Assembly: GCA_031385325.1 (NCBI GenBank)
Contig: JANNBJ010000142.1
Span: 1-15,604, forward strand
Reading direction: 5' to 3'
DNA from: SYFY01 sp031385325
GTDB taxonomy: Bacteria; Pseudomonadota; Gammaproteobacteria; Pseudomonadales; Azotimanducaceae
DNA length: 15,604 bases
Position numbers and translations under genes: made by a program. The notes beneath the pieces were generated by a model. The model did not search any database. It worked only from the letters and a program-made list of their open reading frames with translations, and was not told the DNA's origin. Below, in pieces: positions 10,501-15,604 of the stretch; position 1 is the first letter of the stretch; the number at the start of each line of letters is the position of its first letter.

Positions 10501-11669
10501 AACAGGTTTTCTGCAGCTTCCTTCGTCGGTGGCTCTCCGGGGCGCATCATCCGATAGATTTCGACAAGAGCCTCCAGGCGATTGCTGGAAGGGTCGATTC
10601 GCAATGTGTCCGACATGAACGGACCACAGTCGAGTTCATTGGTGTAGATCGTCTCGACGTCAGAAACTCCAGACTTCTGCAGCTTGTCGAGAATTTCGTT
10701 GGTGATGATCGAGTTACACGAAACAATGATCTCACCCGTCGCCTTGTCTGCAAGATCGCGTGCAACGGTTCTCTCAAGCAGATATTCGCGTGGCACATCG
10801 AGGGTCTTCAGACCACTCTGCTCAAGCAATCGGACGTGGCGCGCGGTCACCCGCTTGCCCGCCTCGACAATGACACGCCCATTTTGATCGGCAATATCGA
10901 AAGTCGCGACGTCGCCTCTCAAACGCTCTGGAATGAGATCGATCGTGAAGCCGTCAGCCTTGACGTGAAACACGTTCTTTTCGAAGAAGAGATCAAGAAT
11001 CTCCTCGGACTTGTACTCAAGTGCGCGCAGCAGAATCGTCGCCGGCAGTTTACGTCGACGGTCGATGCGCACAAACACGCAATCCTTCGGGTCAAATTCG
11101 AAGTCGAGCCATGAACCACGGTAAGGAATGACTCGTGCAGAGTAGAGCAGCTTGCCCGACGAATGCGTCTTGCCCCGGTCGTGATCGAAAAAGACACCTG
11201 GTGATCGGTGCAACTGGGACACCACAACACGTTCAGTGCCATTCACAACGAAAGTGCCGTTTTCAGTCATGAGCGGAATTTCGCCCATGTATACTTCCTG
11301 TTCCTTAACGTCCTTGATCGCCTTGTTACCTGACTCCTTGTCATAAATGATCAGGCGCACTTTGACACGCAGCGGTGCGGCGTAGGTGGAGCCACGGAGC
11401 ATGCACTCCTTCACATTGAACGGCGGCGTACCCAGTCGGTAGTCGACATACTCAAGTGCAGCGCTTCCGGAATAACTGACGATAGGGAACACAGACCGAA
11501 ACGCAGTGTGCAAACCAACGTCTGTCCGTTGCTCTGGTCCTTTCCCGATCTGGAGGAAGTGACTATAGGAATCGACCTGGATAGCAAGCAGATAGGGCAA
11601 CTCGACCGCCTCAGGAAGCTTGCCAAAGTCTTTCCGAATCCGCTTTTTCTCGGTAAAGCTATACGCCAT
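7596..11669 (-). CDS. rpoB: DNA-directed RNA polymerase subunit beta
   Basis: Beta forms the other half of the polymerase catalytic channel and holds the rifampicin pocket. The product is 1357 residues (E. coli 1342). The rifampicin region [20 protein letters not shown] starts at 514; Asp521, His531 and Ser536 (E. coli 516, 526 and 531) are wild type, so the enzyme looks rifampicin sensitive. Active-site lysines in [15 protein letters not shown] fall at 1082 and 1090 (E. coli 1065 and 1073). A lysine- and glutamine-rich helical insert at about 1021-1055 lies where the proteobacterial beta insert sits. The chain ends [12 protein letters not shown]. The ATG at 11667-11669 follows GGGAGAA. It is 135 bases downstream of rplL across several hairpins and 10 bases upstream of rpoC. 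A run of seven T residues encodes Leu-Phe-Phe near residue 393. Confidence 0.99.
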   Translation of the reverse strand: [1357 protein letters not shown]

Positions 11670-11701
11670 ACGTTTCTCCCAGAAGTGTTACGTTACCCGG
11701 A

Positions 11702-11730
11702 CCGTTGATGTTACGACCATCAGGCAACGG
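11702..11730 (-). other. Second hairpin in the rplL-rpoB spacer
   Basis: CCGTTG and CAACGG pair over 6 bases, with an inner ATG/CAT helix, a CCTG bulge and loop GTCGTAA. An alternative TGATG/CATCA stem uses overlapping bases, so two folds are possible. It starts 5 bases after the larger hairpin at 11736-11767 and ends 32 bases before the rpoB start. Confidence 0.4.
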
Positions 11731-11735
11731 CCAAA

Positions 11736-11767
11736 GGCTGGCACACAGGATTTCCCGTGTGCCAGCC
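11736..11767 (-). terminator. Strong hairpin between rplL and rpoB (attenuator or RNase III site candidate)
   Basis: GGCTGGCACAC pairs perfectly with GTGTGCCAGCC over 11 bases; the stem can extend by GGG/CCT (one G-U pair) to 14 base pairs closed by an AAAT loop. Only three U residues follow, so full termination is unlikely. In E. coli the rplL-rpoB spacer contains both a partial terminator and an RNase III cleavage site that lower rpoBC expression relative to ribosomal proteins. A similar role here is inferred from position and structure. Confidence 0.55.
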
Positions 11768-11787
11768 CGCTTTCAGAACAGCTGTAG

Positions 11788-11802
11788 CGCGTTATCAACG
11801 CG
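11788..11802 (-). other. Small hairpin just after the rplL stop codon
   Basis: CGCGTT and AACGCG form a perfect 6-base-pair stem with loop GAT, two bases after the rplL stop. No U tract follows. It is the first of three hairpins in this spacer and may mark the 3' end of the stalk-gene mRNA; this is inference. Confidence 0.4.
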
Positions 11803-11804
11803 AA

Positions 11805-12182
11805 CTACTTCAACTCCACCGTAGCGCCAGCTTCTTCGAGCTGCTTCTTCACATCCTCTGCTTCAGCTTTGCTGATGCCTTCTTTGACATTCGACGGTGC
11901 TTGATCGACGACGTCCTTGGCTTCTTTCAGTCCCAACCCGGTCAAGGCACGAACCACCTTGATGACGTTGACTTTCTTTTCACCAGCCGCCTTCAGGATG
12001 ACCGTAAATTCAGTCTGCTCTTCAACCACTGCACCAGCATCTGCTGCGGCAGCTGGTGCTGCAGCCACTGCGACTGCTGCGGTGACGCCAAACTTCTCTT
12101 CCATCGCCGAGATCAACTCGACTACATCCATCACGCTCATTTGAGCGATCGCTTCAAGAATTTCGTCTTTGGACAATGCCAT
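11805..12182 (-). CDS. rplL: 50S ribosomal protein L7/L12
   Basis: L7/L12 is the multicopy stalk protein that recruits translation factors and stimulates their GTPase activity. The product is 125 residues. Residues 1-33 are the dimerisation domain that attaches to L10 (MALSKDEILEAIAQMSVMDV), 34-54 form the flexible alanine-rich hinge, and 55-125 the factor-binding domain with the conserved GEKKVNVIKVVRALTGLGLK at 67-86. The ATG at 12180-12182 has a strong AGGAG ribosome-binding site, and the spacer after rplJ is 47 bases. Strong translation initiation suits a protein needed at several copies per L10, although stoichiometry cannot be read from the sequence. Structured RNA between this gene and rpoB likely separates its high output from that of RNA polymerase. 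Confidence 0.98.
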   Translation of the reverse strand: MALSKDEILEAIAQMSVMDVVELISAMEEKFGVTAAVAVAAAPAAAADAGAVVEEQTEFTVILKAAGEKKVNVIKVVRALTGLGLKEAKDVVDQAPSNVKEGISKAEAEDVKKQLEEAGATVELK

Positions 12183-12229
12183 TATGTGTTCTCCTGTTTT
12201 CTCTCAATTCGTTCTGATCGTGCTGACAG

Positions 12230-12760
12230 TCAAGCTGCCGCCTCTTTTTGGTCTCGAATAGCTGCAATCGTACGTACCAGCTTGCCGGGAACTTCATTCA
12301 TCGTGCGAGCCAGTTTGGCAATTGGTGCTTGCAGTACCGCCAACAACATCGCCAGTGCCTGCTCTTTGGTTGGGAGCTTCGCCAAGCGATCGATATCACT
12401 GGCTGCCAACAACTTGCCGCCGATCGACAGCGCCTTGATCTGGAGTTTGTCGTACTCCTTCGCGCAGTCCTTCAGCAGACGAGCAGCGGCGCCGGGATCA
12501 TCCTTCGAAAATGCCAGCAGCGTCGGTCCGGTAAATGCCTCCTGGAGACACTCATACTCCGTTCCTTGCAACGCCCGACGAGCGAGCGTGTTCCGAATAA
12601 CACGAAGATAGACACCCGACTCACGCGCTCGTTTGCGCATGCTTGTCAGTTGCGTCACTGTCATGCCTCGGTAATCTGCCAGCACCGCCGATAGGGCTTT
12701 CACCGCAACTTCGTTGACCTCGGCAACAATGATCTGTTTTTGCTCGAGTCTCAGTGCCAC
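12230..12760 (-). CDS. rplJ: 50S ribosomal protein L10
   Basis: L10 anchors L7/L12 dimers to 23S rRNA and forms the base of the stalk; with L12 it represses its own mRNA in many bacteria. The product is 176 residues (E. coli 165). The N-terminal RNA-binding domain is recognisable by VKALSAVLADYRGMTVTQLT and RESGVYLRVIRNTLARRA. The C-terminal part (about 140-176, with LAVLQAPIAKLARTMNEVPG) is the helix that binds L12. The start codon is GTG at 12758-12760, preceded by AAGGAG at good spacing and by a 7-base-pair hairpin directly before that site. The upstream 258-base spacer carries the L10-leader candidate. The gene is slightly longer than in E. coli because of its C-terminal tail. Confidence 0.98.
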   Translation of the reverse strand: MALRLEQKQIIVAEVNEVAVKALSAVLADYRGMTVTQLTSMRKRARESGVYLRVIRNTLARRALQGTEYECLQEAFTGPTLLAFSKDDPGAAARLLKDCAKEYDKLQIKALSIGGKLLAASDIDRLAKLPTKEQALAMLLAVLQAPIAKLARTMNEVPGKLVRTIAAIRDQKEAAA

Positions 12761-12772
12761 TGTTTACTCCTT

Positions 12773-12789
12773 GGATATCGCCGATATCC
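12773..12789 (-). promoter_or_regulatory. Hairpin abutting the rplJ ribosome-binding site
   Basis: GGATATC and GATATCC form a perfect 7-base-pair stem with a three-base loop. The AAGGAG of rplJ starts one or two bases after it, so the stem could stack on or compete with the ribosome-binding region. It may be the distal part of L10 feedback control; this is inference. Confidence 0.45.
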
Positions 12790-12814
12790 GTTATGTTTAT
12801 TCACGCACTTGCAC

Positions 12815-12896
12815 TGCATGAACCCTACGGCGACTCCAAGCCAGGAACACACTGCGTTCCACGGAATTGAGCCAGGCCGTCTACGTAGGCATTGCA
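12815..12896 (-). promoter_or_regulatory. Candidate L10 autoregulatory leader
   Basis: A long-range helix can form between TGCAATGCCTACG and CGTAGGGTTCATGCA: CCTACG/CGTAGG is perfect, then ATG/CAT and TGC/GCA continue after asymmetric bulges. The interior contains a GGAAC/GTTCC hairpin and the sequence CGTAGACGG, which resembles the CGUAGACG motif I recall from known L10 leaders. Position directly before rplJ fits the site where the L10-L12 complex represses translation. I did not run a covariance model. Confidence 0.55.
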
Positions 12897-12947
12897 TTAA
12901 GGCATGTGTACCCGGAGGTACCAGCCGCCATACGGTTTTTGACGGTT

Positions 12948-12981
12948 GTGTTGCCAACCCGAACATGCCAGGTGGCAACAC
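12948..12981 (-). other. Strong hairpin after rplA
   Basis: GTGTTGCCA pairs perfectly with TGGCAACAC over 9 bases, continued by CC/GG after a bulge. It begins 37 bases after the rplA stop. No U tract follows, so it is not a standard terminator. It may be a processing or stability element between the L11-L1 and L10-L12 parts of the transcript. Confidence 0.45.
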
Positions 12982-13018
12982 TCCTTCAAACTTGTCTGAT
13001 CGAGAACACCTCGTGTAC

Positions 13019-13714
13019 TCAGGCCTCCAGTGAGGTCTGATCTACCAACACTCCCGGACCCATCGTCGTCGAGAGCATGATCTTCTTCAGGTAAATACCT
13101 TTTGCAGATGCAGGCTTGGCGCGCCGAAGGTCACTTAACAGAGCTTCAAGGTTTTCCTTCACCTGCAGTGAACCAAAGCCGACTTTGCCCAAACTGCCAT
13201 GAATGATGCCTGCCTTGTCAGTACGAAACTGCACTTGGCCGGCTTTCGCATTCTTCACTGCTGTTGCCACATCTGGCGTCACGGTCCCGGTTTTCGGGTT
13301 TGGCATCAAACCACGAGGGCCGAGGATCTTTCCCAACTGGCCGACAATGCGCATCGTATCCGGGGAGGCAATGACAACATCGAAATCCAGATTGCCAGCT
13401 TTCACCTGATCTGCGAGATCTTCGAGGCCAACGATGTCAGCACCAGCATTCTTGGCGGCTTCCGCAGCTGCTCCTTGAGCGAATACTGCGACTCGCGTTG
13501 TCTTGCCGGTACCGTGGGGCAATGTTGTCGCTCCACGAACCACTTGATCAGACTTGCGCGGATCGACGCCTAGATTGATGGACACATCAATTGATTCGAC
13601 GAACTTCGTCTTGGCAATTTCAGTCAACAGGTTGACCGCTTCGTCGATCGGATAAGCGTGGGTCCGATCGACTTTGCTCGCGATCATCTGCATCCGTTTC
13701 GTGAGCTTAGGCAT
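13019..13714 (-). CDS. rplA: 50S ribosomal protein L1
   Basis: L1 binds 23S rRNA at the mobile stalk near the E site and helps release deacylated tRNA; in many bacteria it also represses the rplK-rplA mRNA. The product is 231 residues (E. coli 234). Family signatures include RVAVFAQGAAAEAAKNAGAD in the inner domain, the ILGPRGLMPNPKTGTVT motif and GKVGFGSLQVKENLEALL towards the end. The ATG at 13712-13714 directly follows the rplK stop codon with no base between, and its GGAGGGAG ribosome-binding site lies inside the rplK coding sequence. This arrangement points to translational coupling with rplK. A 258-base structured spacer separates it from rplJ. Confidence 0.98.
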   Translation of the reverse strand: MPKLTKRMQMIASKVDRTHAYPIDEAVNLLTEIAKTKFVESIDVSINLGVDPRKSDQVVRGATTLPHGTGKTTRVAVFAQGAAAEAAKNAGADIVGLEDLADQVKAGNLDFDVVIASPDTMRIVGQLGKILGPRGLMPNPKTGTVTPDVATAVKNAKAGQVQFRTDKAGIIHGSLGKVGFGSLQVKENLEALLSDLRRAKPASAKGIYLKKIMLSTTMGPGVLVDQTSLEA

Positions 13715-14146
13715 CTATACTCCCTCCACATCGATTCCGGCACTTCGTGCACTACCAGCGATAGTCCGCACGGCAGCATCAAGATCAGCAGCAGTCAGAT
13801 CCGGCATCTTCAGCCTTGCAACATCTTCGAGTTGAGCTCGAGTCGCTTTGCCAACCTTCACCGAATTTGGAGTCGCGCTGCCCTTGGTAATTCCAATCGC
13901 CTTGCGAAGTAACACCGAAGCCGGGGGCGTCTTCATCACGAACGTATAAGACCGGTCCGAATACACCGTGATGATTACTGGTATCGGCAACCCCAGTTCA
14001 AGATGCTGAGTCTGGGCGTTAAAGGACTTACAGAAGTCCATGATGTTAACCCCGTGCTGACCCAGTGCCGGACCAACCGGTGGACTGGGATTGGCCTGTC
14101 CGGCCTTCACTTGCAACTTGACGTATGCAGTGATTTTGCTTGCCAT
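13715..14146 (-). CDS. rplK: 50S ribosomal protein L11
   Basis: L11 binds the GTPase-associated centre of 23S rRNA near the stalk and is needed for factor function and for RelA activation. The product is 143 residues (E. coli 142). The N-terminal domain has the proline-rich signature NPSPPVGPALGQHGVNIM at 19-36, and the C-terminal RNA-binding domain includes the stretch TPNSVKVGKATRAQLEDVA and ends with AVRTIAGSARSAGIDVEGV. The ATG at 14144-14146 follows AGGAGC. Its stop codon TAG is immediately followed by the rplA ATG. A 160-base leader separates it from nusG and is where L1 feedback control or an extra promoter would be expected. The gene is intact. Confidence 0.98.
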   Translation of the reverse strand: MASKITAYVKLQVKAGQANPSPPVGPALGQHGVNIMDFCKSFNAQTQHLELGLPIPVIITVYSDRSYTFVMKTPPASVLLRKAIGITKGSATPNSVKVGKATRAQLEDVARLKMPDLTAADLDAAVRTIAGSARSAGIDVEGV

Positions 14147-14306
14147 ATCTGCTCCTGTTTGGGTGCTTACGTACCGCCGTTTAAGGCCCGTACTCCCCGC
14201 TTACGTTTACCTCATGCCAAGCTCGACAAAGAGGCTCGTCTCGTTTGCGCATGCCGTATTGCACGCAACATGTCCGCACAGTCCGACGAATCGAACGTAC
14301 GCTTCG
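14147..14306 (-). promoter_or_regulatory. nusG-rplK spacer with structured leader, candidate L1 target
   Basis: The 160-base spacer holds a hairpin at 14245-14268 (TTGCG/CGCAA closing an inner helix) and, nearer rplK, a GTAC...GTAC helix around GCC/GGC at about 14173-14195. The 8-base word ACGTAAGC occurs on both sides of the latter (14165-14172 and 14199-14206). In E. coli L1 represses translation by binding the rplK leader and a promoter also lies here. I could not identify convincing -35 and -10 boxes or confirm the L1 contact motif. Confidence 0.35.
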
Positions 14307-14840
14307 TCAGGCCTTTTCGACCTGACTGAAATCCAGTTCGACTGGTGTCGAACGACCGAATATGGTGACCGCAACGTTGAGGCGATTCTTTTCGTAATTC
14401 ACTTCTTCGACGATGCCGTTGAAGTCGTTGAATGGTCCGTCCACAACACGAACAACCTCCCCTGGCTCGAACACCGTCTTGGGGGTCGCCTTCTCACTGC
14501 CAACGCGGATTCGATCAAGGATGGCTTGTGCTTCCTTGTCTGACAGCGGAGCTGGTCTGTCGGCCTTGCCTCCAATGAACCCCATCACACGAGGAGTTTC
14601 TTTAACGAGGTGCCATGTCTCGTCATTCAGTTCCATTTCCACCAGAACGTAACCGGGGAAAAACTTTCGCTCGCTTCGTCGTTTTTGACCCGCTCGCATC
14701 TCAACCACTTCTTCCGACGGCACCAGAATTTCATTGAAAAACTCGCCAAGCGATGAAAGGGCCACACGCTCTTTCAATGCACGCGCAACGCTCTTCTCGA
14801 AACCGGAATAGGCGTGCACGACGTACCATCTCTTTGCCAT
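14307..14840 (-). CDS. nusG: Transcription termination/antitermination factor NusG
   Basis: NusG binds RNA polymerase, suppresses pausing, and links the polymerase to Rho or to ribosomal protein S10. The product is 177 residues (E. coli 181). The NGN domain begins WYVVHAYSGFEK at 5-16 and includes FFPGYVLVEM at 60-69; the KOW domain runs from about 125 (EPGEVVRVVDGPFND) to the end, which matches E. coli closely in IFGRSTPVELDFSQVEKA. Phe161 corresponds to the E. coli residue at the Rho/S10 contact. The frame stays open upstream to 15038, but the ATG at 14838-14840 gives the family N-terminus and has an AGGAA ribosome-binding site, and the longer reading would overlap secE. It follows secE by 71 bases. 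Confidence 0.97.
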   Translation of the reverse strand: MAKRWYVVHAYSGFEKSVARALKERVALSSLGEFFNEILVPSEEVVEMRAGQKRRSERKFFPGYVLVEMELNDETWHLVKETPRVMGFIGGKADRPAPLSDKEAQAILDRIRVGSEKATPKTVFEPGEVVRVVDGPFNDFNGIVEEVNYEKNRLNVAVTIFGRSTPVELDFSQVEKA

Positions 14841-14911
14841 TTCGCTTTTTTCCTGTTTACGCCGTAGGGCCGGTAACTCGAGATTTGAAGCAACCCACTC
14901 TGATTCCAACG

Positions 14912-15283
14912 CTATCCGATAACTGCCGTCACCAAGGCGCTTAGCGCCCAATCCAGCAGCCACAACAACATCGAAAAGATCGCAATCAGGACAAGCACCA
15001 CGAGTGTTGTCTGGGTTGTCTCCTGGTTGGTCGGCCACACGACGCGTCGTATTTCACTTCGCGCCTCGCGAATCAACTCAAGCGCGTCCGCGCCTTTTTC
15101 GGTGAGCGATCCAACGTAGATGGCAGCACCTCCCACCAGCAGAACTCCTACCACACGCAACAACAAGGACTGATCCTGAAAATACCAGTTCCCGACGATC
15201 GCAGCCGTGGCAAGAATGGCGACAACGAGCCACTTGGCCCAATCCAGCGCTGCTGAAGTTCCGACCTCTGAACTAGTTGTCAC
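14912..15283 (-). CDS. secE: Preprotein translocase subunit SecE
   Basis: SecE clamps and stabilises SecY in the inner-membrane protein-export channel. The product is 123 residues with three predicted membrane segments at roughly 16-35, 40-60 and 92-118, the three-helix type typical of E. coli and relatives (127 residues). The cytoplasmic amphipathic region REARSEIRRVVWPTNQET at 72-89 is the conserved core of the family. I chose the GTG at 15281-15283 because AGAGGT lies nine bases upstream; a TTG three codons earlier (15292) also keeps the frame but would sit directly against that ribosome-binding site. The gene begins 28 bases after tRNA-Trp and precedes nusG, the usual bacterial pairing. 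Confidence 0.95.
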   Translation of the reverse strand: MTTSSEVGTSAALDWAKWLVVAILATAAIVGNWYFQDQSLLLRVVGVLLVGGAAIYVGSLTEKGADALELIREARSEIRRVVWPTNQETTQTTLVVLVLIAIFSMLLWLLDWALSALVTAVIG

Positions 15284-15311
15284 GCGTATCAAACCTCTAT
15301 CTTGCCAGTAG

Positions 15312-15387
15312 TGGCAGGCCAGGAGGGAATCGAACCCCCAACCTGCGGTTTTGGAGACCGCCGCTCTGCCAATTGAGCTACTGGCCT
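15312..15387 (-). tRNA. trpT: tRNA-Trp (anticodon CCA)
   Basis: The 76-base gene folds as a cloverleaf: acceptor stem AGGCCAG/CTGGCCT, D arm GCTC/GAGC, anticodon stem GCGGT/ACCGC around loop CTCCAAA with anticodon CCA, and T arm GGGGG/CCCTC (one G-U pair) with loop TTCGATT. Discriminator G73 and the 3' CCA are encoded. It lies between tuf and secE, 76 bases after the tuf stop, so it is probably excised from a tuf-secE-nusG transcript; I saw no good separate promoter. Confidence 0.97.
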
Positions 15388-15424
15388 AATACAAAATGCG
15401 CCAATCCAAGAACGATTAGCCGCT

Positions 15425-15451
15425 TCGACTCACCCTGATTTGGTGAGTCGA
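15425..15451 (-). other. Strong hairpin between tuf and tRNA-Trp
   Basis: TCGACTCACC and GGTGAGTCGA pair perfectly over 10 bases around loop AAATCAG, and two more pairs (GC/GC) follow beyond a C-A mismatch. It begins 12 bases after the tuf stop codon. No U tract follows, so it looks more like a 3'-end protection or processing element for tuf mRNA than a terminator. The tRNA 5' end is 37 bases downstream. Confidence 0.5.
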
Positions 15452-15463
15452 GGCGCCCACAGT

Positions 15464-15604
15464 CTACTTCACGATCTGCGTGACGACACCCGAGCCGACC
15501 GTTCGACCGCCCTCGCGGATTGCAAACCGCTGCTTCAACTCCATCGCAATCGGACTGATCAACTCAACGTTCATCCGGATGTTGTCTCCAGGCATCACCA
15601 TCTC
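15464..15604 (-). CDS. tuf: Elongation factor Tu, C-terminal fragment (runs off the right edge)
   Basis: The last 46 codons and the TAG stop of an EF-Tu gene are present, beginning EMVMPGDNIRMNVELISPIA and including the near-invariant RFAIREGGRTVG of the third (beta-barrel) domain that contacts tRNA. The segment between the conserved PIAM and RFAIREGG reads ELKQ, where most proteobacterial EF-Tu have an acidic-Gly-Leu type sequence, and the chain ends GSGVVTQIVK rather than the more usual GAGVVxKI-type ending. The reading frame is intact. This is a second tuf copy in the same orientation as the one at the left edge and is followed by a hairpin and tRNA-Trp. The truncation is due to the window edge. 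Confidence 0.97.
   Translation of the reverse strand, partial: EMVMPGDNIRMNVELISPIAMELKQRFAIREGGRTVGSGVVTQIVK

Noticed and set aside
12900..12970. Promoter for rplJ with TTGGCA as -35
   Set aside because: The -35 is good, but no -10 box at 16 to 19 bases matches more than three of six consensus positions.
12751..12981. Open frame of 76 codons spanning the rplJ leader on the minus strand
   Set aside because: It starts with GTG inside a strong hairpin with no usable ribosome-binding spacing, has no recognisable protein features, and overlaps the rplJ start; RNA structure explains the region better.
14841..15038. N-terminal extension of nusG by 66 codons
   Set aside because: The extension overlaps secE, has no NusG similarity, and the ATG at 14840 gives the standard start with a ribosome-binding site.
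15388..15420. Promoter for tRNA-Trp with TGTATT as -10
   Set aside because: No acceptable -35 at 16 to 18 bases, and the -10 abuts the tRNA 5' end so the start would fall inside the tRNA.

Overview
The window is a housekeeping block from a bacterium, read entirely from the minus strand. In transcript order (right to left) it runs: tuf (C-terminal end only), tRNA-Trp(CCA), secE, nusG, rplK, rplA, rplJ, rplL, rpoB, rpoC, rpsL, rpsG, fusA, tuf (N-terminal end only). The organism is most likely a gammaproteobacterium outside the enterobacteria. RpoC matches E. coli residue numbering at both zinc sites and the active-site aspartates, RpoB is offset by only 5 to 17 residues and carries the proteobacterial insert, and SecE is the three-helix E. 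coli-like form. I estimate moderate GC content (mid 50s %) by eye. I cannot name a genus.

Right part (15604 to about 14300): the end of one tuf gene, a strong hairpin, tRNA-Trp with encoded CCA, then secE and nusG for protein export and transcription elongation. Middle right (14300 to 11800): the L11-L1-L10-L7/L12 ribosomal stalk genes, with leaders before rplK and rplJ that hold RNA structure; the rplJ leader resembles an L10 autoregulatory leader. Centre (11800 to 3374): rpoB and rpoC, preceded by tandem hairpins after rplL and separated from each other by only 10 bases. Left part (3373 to 1): a 147-base spacer with a plausible promoter and hairpins, then the str cluster rpsL, rpsG, fusA and the start of a second tuf.

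Together the genes supply RNA polymerase core subunits, the ribosomal GTPase stalk and decoding-site proteins, the two elongation GTPases, NusG and SecE. In E. coli the rpoBC and str clusters lie apart; here they form one collinear block bounded by two tuf genes in direct orientation. The window stops inside tuf at both ends (128 and 141 bases in), which would fit an assembly contig ending in a repeat.

I looked for an undescribed system and do not see one. There is no mobile element, CRISPR array, defence gene or unrecognised protein gene. What deserves a second look is the intergenic RNA structure, the joined gene order, an unusual EF-Tu C-terminus and the contig-end pattern. No gene-free stretch exceeds 300 bases; the longest is the 258-base rplA-rplJ spacer.
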